Assembly (NCBI GenBank): GCA_040381555.1
Contig: JBEIHC010000001.1
Span: 1-64,000 of the forward strand
From: CANHCC01 sp040381555
GTDB lineage: Bacteria > Bacteroidota > Bacteroidia > J057 > RFSG01
DNA length: 64,000 nucleotides
Direction: 5' to 3'
The translations under genes and the position numbers were made by a program. Shown one piece after another: positions 26,311-35,307 of the stretch. The notes below the pieces were generated by a model. That model had not been told where the DNA came from. It made no database searches and worked only from the letters and a program-made list of their open reading frames with translations. How positions within the stretch are numbered: position 1 is the first letter of the stretch; each line of letters opens with the position of its first letter.

Positions 26311-27518
26311 TCCGAATGAATCAATAGGGGTGTGAACATTATTTTTCCGCTTTTTTCAAGTCGCAAAAAATAATAGCCTGAAGGCAAGTCGGAAAAATCT
26401 ACCGAAACAGATTGGGACAATTCATTCAGACTGATCCATTCTGTTCTAAGCAATTTTCCTTCAGCAGAAAATAGTTGCAAAGGGGCAGAATGAGTATTGT
26501 CCGAATCGGAAAATTGAAGGGTAATTTTTCCATTTCCAGGATTAGGATAGATTTCTATTTCTGGAAGTTGTTGTGATAAAGGATTTTTCGCGGAAGTGAT
26601 TTTAATCATCTCACTACTGCCTATAGTGCTTTCGGGTGTACTATATTCTATTTTATAATAAGTAGTTCTATTATTAGGATTCGGGTCGAGGTAAATAAAT
26701 TGACTTCCATTTTTTGTTATTCTGTTCGGATTTTCTTCGGCCTGAAAATTAAGTCCGTCTAAGCTTTGGTAGAATGTAATTGACTCAGGCATTGTTCCTT
26801 CTGCATCAAAAATGGCTTCAATTAGGTTGCCTTTTTCTGTACTTCTCCCTTGAAAATGGGTTAGTTGTATGGGTAAAGTGATGCATCCATTACAGGGTTG
26901 GGTGATGTAGGTCGGCTGTCCAGTCATATAATTATAGGATACATAATTACCATCTGAATTCAAGGGAATAAAAAGAGATGGGTCATAATAGGCTGTATCG
27001 GTGCAACCGCTTCCAAAGTCAACGCGTAGAATTCGGGGGGCAGAATTGGAGAATTTTCCAATCGTACTGAAACTATTGGTAAAAACGGCATAAATAGGTC
27101 CGGTATTGCAGCTTCCACAAAAGTCATAAGCGAAAGTAGGGGTTGCTCCGGCAAATACAATTACCTCGGCATGTGGGGGAATAATCCCTCCCGGAGGTTC
27201 TATTAACAATCCGGGACAGGTGGGGGTCATTGCTGCAATTGCACTGGCAGTGCTGGGGTTAGGTAATTGCCAAAGGTTGGTTCCGCATCCACTATTGCAA
27301 AAATTCAAACCGGTACCCGAAGGGAAAGTGACAATCCAAGTGGCCAGATCTACCGGATTTGCTCCATTTCGGAAGGTAAAATATTCATCTAGTCCTTCGT
27401 TTGTGTTGCCCCCACAACTATTGACCATAAGGCCAGTTATTTCCGGGCATTGAGCCTGTACTATAACCGGGAGAAATAGGAGCGGTAATATTAAGGATGC
27501 AAGGAATCTGTTCACCAC
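26304..27518 (-). CDS. Secreted lamin-tail-like protein with T9SS sorting domain
   Basis: A 404-aa secreted protein. The N-terminal signal peptide (NRFLASLILPLLFLPVIVQAQ) starts at a GTG (27518 or 27515; no ATG precedes it). Residues about 24-190 (CPEITGLMVNSCGGNTNEG, LDEYFTFRNGANPVDLATW) resemble lamin-tail domains found in many secreted Bacteroidota proteins, with several cysteines that may form disulfides. The C-terminus is a type A T9SS sorting domain (EIYPNPGNGKITLQF, DLPSGYYFLRLEKSG). Its substrate or partner is unknown. A -7 box (27521-27528, minus) ends immediately before the start. Confidence 0.75.
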   Translation of the reverse strand: MVNRFLASLILPLLFLPVIVQAQCPEITGLMVNSCGGNTNEGLDEYFTFRNGANPVDLATWIVTFPSGTGLNFCNSGCGTNLWQLPNPSTASAIAAMTPTCPGLLIEPPGGIIPPHAEVIVFAGATPTFAYDFCGSCNTGPIYAVFTNSFSTIGKFSNSAPRILRVDFGSGCTDTAYYDPSLFIPLNSDGNYVSYNYMTGQPTYITQPCNGCITLPIQLTHFQGRSTEKGNLIEAIFDAEGTMPESITFYQSLDGLNFQAEENPNRITKNGSQFIYLDPNPNNRTTYYKIEYSTPESTIGSSEMIKITSAKNPLSQQLPEIEIYPNPGNGKITLQFSDSDNTHSAPLQLFSAEGKLLRTEWISLNELSQSVSVDFSDLPSGYYFLRLEKSGKIMFTPLLIHSEK

Positions 27519-27520
27519 TA

Positions 27521-27528
27521 CAAAGATA
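27521..27528 (-). promoter_or_regulatory. -7 box at the very start of the lamin-tail-like gene
   Basis: On the minus strand TATCTTTG matches TAnnTTTG and ends 2 nt before the GTG start at 27518, leaving no room for a leader. No -33 TTG is visible at a suitable distance. Confidence 0.35.
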
Positions 27529-27592
27529 AGTCGGAATTGTTATCTAATTATTAATGAAATCAACGAATAATCAGGAATTTGCGTTTCGGATA

Positions 27593-27628
27593 TTGTCAAG
27601 GCGTTTTTGGCAATTTCTCGATTTCCTC
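27593..27628 (+). repeat. Upstream sequence shared with 47607-47642
   Basis: TTGTCAAGGCG..TTGGCAATT at this position matches TTGACAAGGCG..TTGGCAATT upstream of the gene at 47651, with roughly three quarters of about 36 bases identical. Both lie within about 75 bp upstream of a start codon (trxB and the AsnB-like gene). A shared regulatory site is possible. Confidence 0.35.
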
Positions 27629-27638
27629 AGGGAAATGT

Positions 27639-27646
27639 TACTTTTG
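27639..27646 (+). promoter_or_regulatory. -7 box for trxB
   Basis: TACTTTTG matches TAnnTTTG and lies 21 bp before ATG 27668. It therefore supports that start against the upstream in-frame ATG 27554. Confidence 0.45.
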
Positions 27647-27667
27647 CACCATTATTACTCTTTGAAT

Positions 27668-28612
27668 ATGACAAACCCTATTGAGCATGTAAAATGCCTG
27701 ATTATCGGATCCGGTCCTGCTGGTTATACTGCCGCCATCTATGCTGCCCGTGCAGGGCTGAATCCTGTTATGTACACCGGGCTTCAACCAGGAGGACAGT
27801 TGATGATTACCAACGATGTAGAAAATTATCCCGGCTATCCTGAGGGAGTGATGGGCCCCAAAATGATGGAAGATTTTCGTTTGCAAGCTGCTCGTTTCGG
27901 GACAGATATTCGGTATACGCTGATTTCTGAGGTGAAATTAGCCCAACAACCGAAATGGGTAAAGACAGATGATGGAAAGGAATTGACGGCAGATTCAATT
28001 ATTATAGCCACTGGAGCCTCAGCCAAATGGTTGGGGATTGAGTCTGAGCAACGACTCAATGGATTTGGGGTAAGTGCTTGTGCTGTGTGTGATGGCTATT
28101 TTTTCCGGCAGCAGGAAGTGGCTATTGTGGGAGCCGGTGATACGGCGGCTGAAGAAGCTACCTACTTAGCTAAATTATGTTCAAAAGTCCATATGATTGT
28201 TCGTCGGGATGCTATGCGAGCATCCAAAGTGATGCAGGATAGGGTATTGAATACGCCCAATATTCAGATTTATTGGAACAGCGAAACCGATGAAATTTTA
28301 GGAGAAAAAACGGTGGAAGGTGTTCGGATAAAAAACACCCTGACAGGAGAAAAAACGGAAATTCCCATCACAGGTTTCTTTGTCGCCATTGGGCATAAGC
28401 CTAATACAGATATTTTCAAAGATCAGATTACGATGGATGAAACGGGCTATATTTCTACAGAAGGGAAAAGCACCCGGACGAATATCGAAGGAGTTTTTGC
28501 CTGTGGAGATGCGCAGGATCATGTCTATCGTCAGGCAGTTACTGCAGCTGGTACAGGTTGTATGGCAGCCTTGGATGCGGAAAGATGGCTGGTCGATAAA
28601 GGAATTGTATAA
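27668..28612 (+). CDS. trxB: Thioredoxin-disulfide reductase
   Basis: A 314-aa FAD/NADPH enzyme that reduces thioredoxin. The FAD-binding site is LIIGSGPAGYTAAIYAARAG near the N-terminus. The redox pair is Cys138/Cys141 in SACAVCDGYFF, the NADPH site is AIVGAGDTAAEEATYLAKL, and the C-terminal FAD motif is VFACGDAQDHVYRQAVTAAG. The in-frame ATG at 27554 would add 38 residues unlike the family, so ATG 27668 is preferred. It is probably the partner of thioredoxin at 10323, although the genes are 17 kb apart. Confidence 0.95.
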   Translation: MTNPIEHVKCLIIGSGPAGYTAAIYAARAGLNPVMYTGLQPGGQLMITNDVENYPGYPEGVMGPKMMEDFRLQAARFGTDIRYTLISEVKLAQQPKWVKTDDGKELTADSIIIATGASAKWLGIESEQRLNGFGVSACAVCDGYFFRQQEVAIVGAGDTAAEEATYLAKLCSKVHMIVRRDAMRASKVMQDRVLNTPNIQIYWNSETDEILGEKTVEGVRIKNTLTGEKTEIPITGFFVAIGHKPNTDIFKDQITMDETGYISTEGKSTRTNIEGVFACGDAQDHVYRQAVTAAGTGCMAALDAERWLVDKGIV

Positions 28613-28801
28613 GGTTTAGGGGTTCTACGCGATTAATTGTAGGAGAATCTAAATGCCTTTTTAAGTGCCAAGGTTCTTCTTCCTGACCCATTGCGGTTTG
28701 CCCCCTCCCTAACGCTCCCAAAAGGAGAGGGAACTCCACCCACAAGCCACAGCTCCAGAGCTTTTATCTTGTGTTTAATAGGCAGAATTCTGTATTTAGA
28801 T

Positions 28802-29302
28802 TTATGGCTTGCTGCAATCGATAACAATTCGGTCAACGATTTCCATGGCGGCAGGGCATACGGCAGTATTGACCAGTACTGTGTTTATCAAGGGGCCCAT
28901 AGGTTTTCTATGCGTGTGAGGGAAATTTCGGCAATCCTCCGGGCGAGATTCATATACAGTGCAGCGTAAATCTTTTCCCAAAAAAGGACACGGTGTTTGT
29001 TGTAAAACAATGTCTCCACTCTTGTCCTGAATTAAATATTCTTGTTGAAATTTTCCCGGAGAGATTCGGAAATGATTGGCGAGTCTTTCGATATCTTTTC
29101 TGCTGAAAATTGGGGTTCCCAGCAAACAGCAATTCGCACATTGGGTACAATCTGTTTTTTCGAAAACAGCCTCATGAGTCTGATGGAAAATCTCATCTAC
29201 TTCTTTCCCAGGTTTTTTGCGAAACTTTCGAAAGAAGTCTTGAAAGTTTTTGAGTTTTTTTCTCGCTTCTTTTGCTAACTGAGCTTGTTCTTCCCTGGTC
29301 AT
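28802..29302 (-). CDS. YkgJ-type cysteine-cluster protein
   Basis: A 166-aa protein of the YkgJ/UPF0153 family, thought to chelate zinc or an iron-sulfur cluster. The ligand set is visible: Cys52, Cys55, Cys58 and Cys59 in DCTQCANCCLLG, Cys105 (TPCPFLG), Cys114 (LRCTVYE), Cys124 (EDCRNFP) and Cys149. The first 45 residues are a charged helix (EARKKLKNFQDFFRKFRKK). It overlaps the upstream GT39 gene by 4 nt (29299-29302), so it is translated from the same message. The biochemical role is unknown; its link to the glycosyltransferase is by position only. Confidence 0.85.
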   Translation of the reverse strand: MTREEQAQLAKEARKKLKNFQDFFRKFRKKPGKEVDEIFHQTHEAVFEKTDCTQCANCCLLGTPIFSRKDIERLANHFRISPGKFQQEYLIQDKSGDIVLQQTPCPFLGKDLRCTVYESRPEDCRNFPHTHRKPMGPLINTVLVNTAVCPAAMEIVDRIVIDCSKP

Positions 29303-30951
29303 GGCATGCGTAAATAAAAGGCAAATCCCCCGGATTTTTTTACCAGTTTGAAGGTATAAAACAGCTGTTCTAATTCGGGATTGATTCGGTCAATGCGTGT
29401 TACCATCCAAACAGGGCGATCAATCTCCCCCTGGATTAACCATTCTTTATCGTATAATTCGGGTCGGTCGGGCATATTCACCTGAGCGTAAAAATAGGGT
29501 GCATAGCTTTTGTATCCTTCTGCTATAATTTGCACCCGTTTATTTCGTAAAGATTTATATAATTCTACTGCAGGGCCCTGAGTGATTTCTGAAATCCTAG
29601 GGGCTAACAATCCGGAGGTAAGGTGTAGGAAAATGGTCATTATAAGTGCCTGAATTCCTATGGTTTTCAAGGAAAAGGGTTGGAATTTCTCGAATAATAA
29701 TCGCACTAAGAGTAACGATAATGAGGCTCCGAATAAAAAGGCTCCGGGTATCCATTCCTGTCCTGTCCATTGGATTGGTCCTGAAACACCTGCCAAGAAG
29801 AATTTGTCTTTGATTAAGTGGGAATAATCATGAATGTCTGGAAGAATCCATCCAAGGACGAATAGTGCTATTCCCATCATTATTCCCGTGATGCTGAGTC
29901 CAATAGTCCATTCTATTTTTCCGAAGCCAGAGTTAAATTGGAGCTGTTCTCGAATCCAAATTCCTACCACGATGCAACCCGGAATCCAGGCAAGAGAAGA
30001 ATAATGGACAATTTTTGTTGTGCTTAGGGAGAAGATTATCAGCACACAAAGGAATAAGGTTTTGAATAGAAAATGAGCATATCTTGAGCTGTAGTCAATT
30101 GGCTTGTACAGGCTTGCTCTCAGAAATAACCAGCTAAAGGGGAATCCTAATGCGAGTAAAATAAGGATATGATAAAACCAAGGTTGGTCATGACCTGCAA
30201 CTGGTTGAGTAAACAATTCTATTTGATAGGAGAGGAAGTTCAGGATAAAATCAGGTCCACGCAGGTAGGTAAGGGTGCCAAACCAGATGAGCAGTGGAAG
30301 CATGCCCGAAACAGTGGCAATTCCTATGAAAGTAAAAAACTTAGATGGTTTTAATTGAATCCAGTATATACCCAGAACCAGCGTGTAAAAAAGAATTGCC
30401 ACGGGGCCTTTCGCTAAAACTGCGAATCCACAGAATAATCCTGAGAGTAAGGCGAGGTGTACTGACTGATTTTGAAGGGTGTAAAGTAGAAAAAAATACA
30501 AAGAAAGTAGAATCAGCAGGTTAAAAAAAGGGTCGATTATTCCAGTACGGAAATACAAGTGGGGAAGTAAACTGCCTAGGCAAATCAAGATTAAAATCCA
30601 TGCTAGGATTCTGTCTTTAAGGAAGATTCCTACATGATACAGGAAAAACAAAGTTGCTAATCCTGTCAGAGCATTCGGGAGCCGAGCTGCCCATTCGTTG
30701 ATTCCGAATAAGTACATACAAGCGGCCTGAAACCAGAAGAACAGCGGAGGTTTTTCATAAAATGCCTGATAATTTATTTGGACATCGAGGAAATTTCCAG
30801 ATACCAGCATTTCTCTGGCAGATTCAGCAAAGTTGATTTCGTCCCAATCGAATAAGGCAGTGTTGCCCAAGAATGGCAAAAAGCATAGTGCTGCAATCAA
30901 AGAGAGAAGCAGATAATCCCATTGGCCTTTTGGAGTAGGTAAAATCTTCAC
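29299..30951 (-). CDS. Family 39 (ArnT/PMT-like) membrane glycosyltransferase
   Basis: A 550-aa GT-C integral-membrane enzyme that would move a sugar from a polyprenyl-phosphate carrier to a lipid or protein on the periplasmic side. The hallmark first outer loop carries an acidic pair (LFDWDEINFAESAREML), and about 11-12 hydrophobic helices follow. YEKPPLFFWFQAACMYLFG and LPNALTGLATLFFLYHVG are ArnT/PMT-like. The acceptor (lipid A or protein) cannot be told. Its stop overlaps the start of the YkgJ gene by 4 nt. It starts 74 bp from the divergent secreted-protein gene. Confidence 0.85.
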   Translation of the reverse strand: MKILPTPKGQWDYLLLSLIAALCFLPFLGNTALFDWDEINFAESAREMLVSGNFLDVQINYQAFYEKPPLFFWFQAACMYLFGINEWAARLPNALTGLATLFFLYHVGIFLKDRILAWILILICLGSLLPHLYFRTGIIDPFFNLLILLSLYFFLLYTLQNQSVHLALLSGLFCGFAVLAKGPVAILFYTLVLGIYWIQLKPSKFFTFIGIATVSGMLPLLIWFGTLTYLRGPDFILNFLSYQIELFTQPVAGHDQPWFYHILILLALGFPFSWLFLRASLYKPIDYSSRYAHFLFKTLFLCVLIIFSLSTTKIVHYSSLAWIPGCIVVGIWIREQLQFNSGFGKIEWTIGLSITGIMMGIALFVLGWILPDIHDYSHLIKDKFFLAGVSGPIQWTGQEWIPGAFLFGASLSLLLVRLLFEKFQPFSLKTIGIQALIMTIFLHLTSGLLAPRISEITQGPAVELYKSLRNKRVQIIAEGYKSYAPYFYAQVNMPDRPELYDKEWLIQGEIDRPVWMVTRIDRINPELEQLFYTFKLVKKSGGFAFYLRMP

Positions 30952-31025
30952 AGCCCTTAAAATTAAGGTAAATATGAATTAGCCTGATTTTTGTTTAATT
31001 TTATCTAAAACTTACCACTTGAATT

Positions 31026-32123
31026 ATGATAAAAATCTACACTTTTCTTCTCTCGCTTTTACTTACGAGTTCTTTATCTGCTCAAATTACTATTACTTTG
31101 AATGAAGTTCCGGATATTGGAAATTCACTTTGGGAAGTGTTGGATAGTTCCGGCTCACCCGCACTGACAGGCAGTTTCAATGGTGGAGCCAATCAAACTT
31201 GGAATTTCGCCGGAGGTTGGCAAATTAGAGATACCAGCAAAATTACTTTCGCAGCAGTATCCTCTGTTGCGAATACGATTTCTTCCAATTTTCCGAATGC
31301 TACCATGGCCTATGATAGGGTAGAGGATAGCGTGGCTTTGTTTTTTACACGCAATACTAATGGTTTATATATTAGTGGAAATTTTCTGTACGGGACTTTG
31401 GATGTAGGGAATGGTATTTTAGTGAGTAATATCGGTACTATTTTTAGTAGTCCAGAAATGCTGGTGCCGGTTCCTCTTACCTATAATCACAACCAAACCT
31501 ACACCAGTCATAATACAACTACCGTAAATGCGACTATTCCCCCGGTAGGTGCAGTTACAGTATATCAATATCAACGGAAGGTGAAGCAAATGTCGTGCAT
31601 TGGATATGGAAGTCTTACGACACCATCTGGTACTTATCCCAATGCACTGATGGTAAAATCTAACATTACTACTTATGATACCACTTATACTCCAAACCCA
31701 TTATTAGGGCCACAGGTAAATTCAGATACTATCTCTTATTCCACTGAATATACTTGGATGACCAACGATAATAATCAGGTTATTTTACTTCAAATTGGAG
31801 CGGATAGTGCAGGTGCTATTATGGAATCAGCATCCTACACTTACAAAACATCTGTTGCCAATGACCCTGAATTTCAGGCATTAAATGCTGTACAGCTTTA
31901 TCCAGTGCCTACTACGGGAATGGTAACAGTTGAGGTGCCTTCAGTATTGAGTTCCTGTCAAATGAAACTATTTAGCGTAGACGGTCAGGAAATTTCTCAA
32001 TTTGGAAAGGAACTTCAAGGAACTACTCAACTGGATTTATCAGGTCTTGCTCAGGGGGTGTATTTAATTGAATTGACTTCTGGAAATTTTGTTCGTACCG
32101 GAAAGATTACAAAAACGAACTAA
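31026..32123 (+). CDS. Secreted protein with T9SS sorting domain (365 aa)
   Basis: A signal peptide (MIKIYTFLLSLLLTSSLSAQ) precedes a beta-rich, Thr/Ser/Asn-rich domain of unknown family (about 20-285). The type A sorting domain covers about the last 80 residues (VQLYPVPTTGMVTVEVPS, DLSGLAQGVYLIELTSG). The gene is monocistronic and ends in a strong terminator. No enzymatic motif is visible, so a structural or binding role at the surface is most likely. Confidence 0.75.
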   Translation: MIKIYTFLLSLLLTSSLSAQITITLNEVPDIGNSLWEVLDSSGSPALTGSFNGGANQTWNFAGGWQIRDTSKITFAAVSSVANTISSNFPNATMAYDRVEDSVALFFTRNTNGLYISGNFLYGTLDVGNGILVSNIGTIFSSPEMLVPVPLTYNHNQTYTSHNTTTVNATIPPVGAVTVYQYQRKVKQMSCIGYGSLTTPSGTYPNALMVKSNITTYDTTYTPNPLLGPQVNSDTISYSTEYTWMTNDNNQVILLQIGADSAGAIMESASYTYKTSVANDPEFQALNAVQLYPVPTTGMVTVEVPSVLSSCQMKLFSVDGQEISQFGKELQGTTQLDLSGLAQGVYLIELTSGNFVRTGKITKTN

Positions 32124-32142
32124 GGCACAATTTAACCTTTAG

Positions 32143-32184
32143 AAAGCACCCTTCTGATTCCCAATCAGGAGGGTGCTTTTTTTT
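32143..32184 (+). terminator. Rho-independent terminator after the gene at 31026
   Basis: AAAGCACCCTTCTGATT, CCC, then AATCAGGAGGGTGCTTT form a long near-perfect stem followed by TTTTTTT. This is the clearest intrinsic terminator in the window. Confidence 0.9.
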
Positions 32185-32228
32185 ATAGATTCGAAGAAAT
32201 TCCCTATCATTTTCAGATGGTTTCTGCT

Positions 32229-32236
32229 TATCTTTG
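32229..32236 (+). promoter_or_regulatory. -7 box upstream of the cystathionine beta-synthase-like gene
   Basis: TATCTTTG matches TAnnTTTG and lies 66 bp before ATG 32303, leaving a leader of about 60 nt. I see no riboswitch fold in that leader by eye. Confidence 0.4.
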
Positions 32237-32302
32237 TCCAGGGGCAGTTAGGTCTCGGTTGCCTCAAATATTTCATTCATTCTTACCTTTTTAGTCAATA
32301 AA

Positions 32303-33670
32303 ATGTTTTACAATAATATTCTAGAAGCCATTGGGAATACTCCCCTTATCCGGATTAATACAGTAAGTACAAATGTGAAGCCTATAATTTTGGGTAAGGT
32401 AGAGTATTTTAATCCGGGTAATAGCATCAAAGACCGAATCGCGGTAAAAATGGTGGAGGATGCAGAAAAAGCAGGACTTCTAAAACCCGGGGGAACCATC
32501 ATTGAAGGGACATCCGGAAATACGGGGATGGGACTCGCCTTGGTAGCCGCTATCAAAGGATACCGATGCATTTTTACCATGCCGGATAAGCAGTCTAAAG
32601 AGAAAATGGACATACTGAGAGCTGTAGGAGCCGAAGTAGTGGTAACTCCGACGGCAGTTGCTCCAGATGATCCGAGATCCTACTATTCTGTAGCTAAAAG
32701 ACTAGCGGCTGAAATTCCTAATTCTTATTATCCCAATCAGTATGATAATTTGTCCAATACCCAAGCACATATAGAATCTACAGGTCCTGAAATTTGGGAA
32801 CAAACAGAAGGTAAGGTTACCCATGTCGTTGCCGGTATGGGTACTTGTGGAACCATTTCAGGAATTGCAAAATATTTGAAATCGAAGAATCCGGATATTA
32901 AAATCATTGGAATTGATACTTACGGTTCCGTATTTAAGAAACTGCATGAAACAGGTATTTTTGACGAAAAAGAAATTCATTCTTATTTGACAGAAGGAAT
33001 TGGGGAAGATATTATTCCTGCCAACACAGATATGACGGTAGTGGATAAAATCATTAAAGTGACAGATAAGGATGCCGCTATCATGGCTAGGAAATTAGCG
33101 CGGTTGGAAGGTTTGTTTGTTGGATGGTCTTGTGGCTCTGCCATGCATGGAGCATTAGAATATGCGCGTGATTTGGGTAAGGATGCTTTGATGGTTGTGA
33201 TACTACCCGATCATGGTACCCGGTATTTGGGGAAAATTTATAATGATACCTGGATGTCTGATCATGGATTTCTGGAAGAAGGAAATATGCTGACAGCGAG
33301 AGATATATTAGCTCGAAAAGAGGGTAGAAGTGAGTTTATTACCCTAAGCCCCCAGCATACTCTTAAAGATGCGATTAACCTGATTCGGAAGAATTATATC
33401 ACTCAGATTCCTGTTGTCGAAAATGGAAAGGTGGTGGGGAGCATAACCGAAAGAAGGGTACTGAACACTATTTTGGATGACCCAGGATTGAAAGATGAGC
33501 CGGTCACTATTGCGATGAATGACCCTTTCCCATTTGTACTGGCTACAACACGGATTGATGTTCTATCTAAAATGATTAATAAGGAGAATCCAGCGGTGTT
33601 GGTTCAAACGGAAGATGGGCAGTTGGACATTATCACTGAGTTTGATTTAATTAGTGTTTTAGCGGGTTAA
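32303..33670 (+). CDS. Cystathionine beta-synthase-like PLP enzyme with CBS domains
   Basis: A 455-aa fold-type II PLP enzyme that condenses serine with homocysteine (or uses O-acetylserine). The PLP lysine is Lys43 in PGNSIKDRIAVKM, the phosphate-binding loop is EGTSGNTGMGLALV, and the GMGTCGTISG glycine loop is present. The C-terminal 115 residues form two CBS modules (TLKDAINLIRKNYITQIPV, then TRIDVLSKMINKENPAVLV) that bind nucleotides in related enzymes. The CBS pair favours cystathionine beta-synthase over plain cysteine synthase, but the reaction is not proven. No gamma-lyase lies nearby. There is a 60-nt leader. Confidence 0.88.
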   Translation: MFYNNILEAIGNTPLIRINTVSTNVKPIILGKVEYFNPGNSIKDRIAVKMVEDAEKAGLLKPGGTIIEGTSGNTGMGLALVAAIKGYRCIFTMPDKQSKEKMDILRAVGAEVVVTPTAVAPDDPRSYYSVAKRLAAEIPNSYYPNQYDNLSNTQAHIESTGPEIWEQTEGKVTHVVAGMGTCGTISGIAKYLKSKNPDIKIIGIDTYGSVFKKLHETGIFDEKEIHSYLTEGIGEDIIPANTDMTVVDKIIKVTDKDAAIMARKLARLEGLFVGWSCGSAMHGALEYARDLGKDALMVVILPDHGTRYLGKIYNDTWMSDHGFLEEGNMLTARDILARKEGRSEFITLSPQHTLKDAINLIRKNYITQIPVVENGKVVGSITERRVLNTILDDPGLKDEPVTIAMNDPFPFVLATTRIDVLSKMINKENPAVLVQTEDGQLDIITEFDLISVLAG

Positions 33671-33677
33671 CTGCTTT

Positions 33678-33712
33678 TTCCAAGTTTTTGGGAAATAATT
33701 TTTTTGCCGAAA
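33678..33712 (+). terminator. Possible weak terminator after the PLP enzyme
   Basis: TTTCC and GGAAA can pair around an AT-rich loop and are followed by ATAATTTTTTT. The stem is short, so this is tentative. Confidence 0.3.
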
Positions 33713-33745
33713 TTTGCGTTATAATGCTTGTTTTAATTGGATCAT

Positions 33746-35173
33746 ATGAGCAAAATGCAGAAACTGTTTTGGGTATTGATTGCCTTTTCTTCTGGAATTT
33801 TTGGGGCTTGGGTATTTTCTTACCTGCAGCCTAATCCTTCCGCCTTTCCGGTATATGCCGAGAACAGTCCTTCGAGTTTGACTCATTTGAGGGAGACCAT
33901 GTCCGATGCGGGAAGTTTCATTACAGCCTCGGAAGTTTCAACCCATTCTGTCGTATTTATTAAAACCACTTCAACCTACCAACAGCAGCCCAATTCTTTT
34001 TGGTTTTGGGGTGATTTTTTTGGTAACCGGGGGCCCGTTTATAATTCAGGTTCTGGTGTAATCGTCTCTGCTGATGGAGTTATTGTAACGAATAATCATG
34101 TGGTAGATAAAGCAGATGAAATCGAAGTGGTCATGAATGACAAAAGATCCTTTAAGGCGAAAGTGATTGGAACGGACCCATCTTCGGATTTGGCTGTATT
34201 GAGAATAGAAGCCAAGGATTTGCCTTTTGTGAAATTCGATAACTCCGATAATTTACGAATAGGAGAATGGGTAATTGCGGTCGGAAATCCCTTTAACTTG
34301 ACCTCAACCGTTACCGCGGGCATTGTCAGTGCCAAAGGAAGAAATATCAATATTGTCAATTCACAATTTCCGATAGAATCTTTTATTCAAACGGATGCTG
34401 CAATTAATCCAGGAAATTCGGGTGGTGCCTTAGTCAATTTAAGAGGCCAATTAGTGGGTATCAATACAGCGATATATTCTCAAACAGGAAGTTATGCAGG
34501 ATATGGGTTTGCAGTTCCCGCCAATGTGGTATCCAAAGTGGTGAAAGATATGGTGGAATTTGGTGAGGTTCAGCGCCCCTTTTTGAATGCTGATATTCAG
34601 GATATAGATCAAAAGTTGGCAGATAAGTTAAAAGAAGAAAATCTTAAAGGAGTATTTGTAAAAGATATTGGGAGCGGGGGAGCCGCTGATAAGGCGGGCT
34701 TGGAGGTAGGCGATATCATTTTGAAAGTGGATGGGGTAGAGGTGAATTCGAAGGCCACATTTGAGGAGCGAATCAGTTATTACCGTCCGGGCGATAAGGT
34801 AAAGCTTACGGTAAAGCGAAAGTCAGAGTTGCGTGACCATGTGGTATCGCTTACGAATCGGGAAGGAACCGTTGAGATGTTGCGGAAGCAAAGTGTAACA
34901 TCCGTTTCATTAGGGGCAGATTTTGAATTGCTTTCAAAAGTGGAACGAGAGAAAATGAATGTCGATGGAGGCGTAAAGGTTTCGAACATTCGAAATGGTT
35001 TGATACGGAATATGAATTTGCCGGAAGGATTTGTGATTACAGCCATTAATAAGGTGAAATTAACAGATGCCGAAGATGCGATTCGGATATTGGAGTCGAA
35101 TAAAGGAACAGTTGTGATAGAAGGCGTTCATCCGAATGGGACTCGGGCGTATTATTCGTTTTATGTGCGGTAG
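33746..35173 (+). CDS. htrA: HtrA/DegP-type periplasmic serine protease with PDZ domain
   Basis: A 475-aa trypsin-like protease that degrades or refolds misfolded envelope proteins. One N-terminal hydrophobic segment (LFWVLIAFSSGIFGAWVF) acts as anchor or signal. The catalytic triad is intact: His118 (TNNHVVDKA), Asp148 (PSSDLAVLRI) and Ser225 (INPGNSGGALVNL). One clear PDZ domain (GSGGAADKAGLEVGDIILKV) follows, then a C-terminal region that looks like a second, divergent PDZ (IRNMNLPEGFVITAI). ATG 33746 is preferred over the TTG at 33737 because nothing conserved lies before it. It is monocistronic, with a dispersed ATCACCAA element 11 bp after the stop. Confidence 0.93.
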   Translation: MSKMQKLFWVLIAFSSGIFGAWVFSYLQPNPSAFPVYAENSPSSLTHLRETMSDAGSFITASEVSTHSVVFIKTTSTYQQQPNSFWFWGDFFGNRGPVYNSGSGVIVSADGVIVTNNHVVDKADEIEVVMNDKRSFKAKVIGTDPSSDLAVLRIEAKDLPFVKFDNSDNLRIGEWVIAVGNPFNLTSTVTAGIVSAKGRNINIVNSQFPIESFIQTDAAINPGNSGGALVNLRGQLVGINTAIYSQTGSYAGYGFAVPANVVSKVVKDMVEFGEVQRPFLNADIQDIDQKLADKLKEENLKGVFVKDIGSGGAADKAGLEVGDIILKVDGVEVNSKATFEERISYYRPGDKVKLTVKRKSELRDHVVSLTNREGTVEMLRKQSVTSVSLGADFELLSKVEREKMNVDGGVKVSNIRNGLIRNMNLPEGFVITAINKVKLTDAEDAIRILESNKGTVVIEGVHPNGTRAYYSFYVR

Positions 35174-35184
35174 GTAGGGTTTGG

Positions 35185-35200
35185 GTTATCACCAAGCGGG
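35185..35200 (+). repeat. Dispersed GTTATCACCAAGCGG element, copy 3
   Basis: GTTATCACCAAGCGGG at 35185-35200 matches the lead of the kinase-flanking repeats (3273, 5848). Here the small ORF block that follows it there is absent. It lies between the htrA stop and the lipoprotein gene. Confidence 0.55.
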
Positions 35201-35307
35201 AACTGTAAAAATTTGATTATTAGATTTTTATGTACTTTGTTACTTTCCCTAATTTCTATTTAGAAATTTAATCTTAATTTGGAGGGACAAATTTGAAACC
35301 TACCTGT

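Noticed and set aside
32237..32302. Riboswitch (SAM-type) in the leader of the PLP enzyme
   Set aside because: The leader is only about 60 nt and no paired helices of a known SAM class could be drawn by eye.
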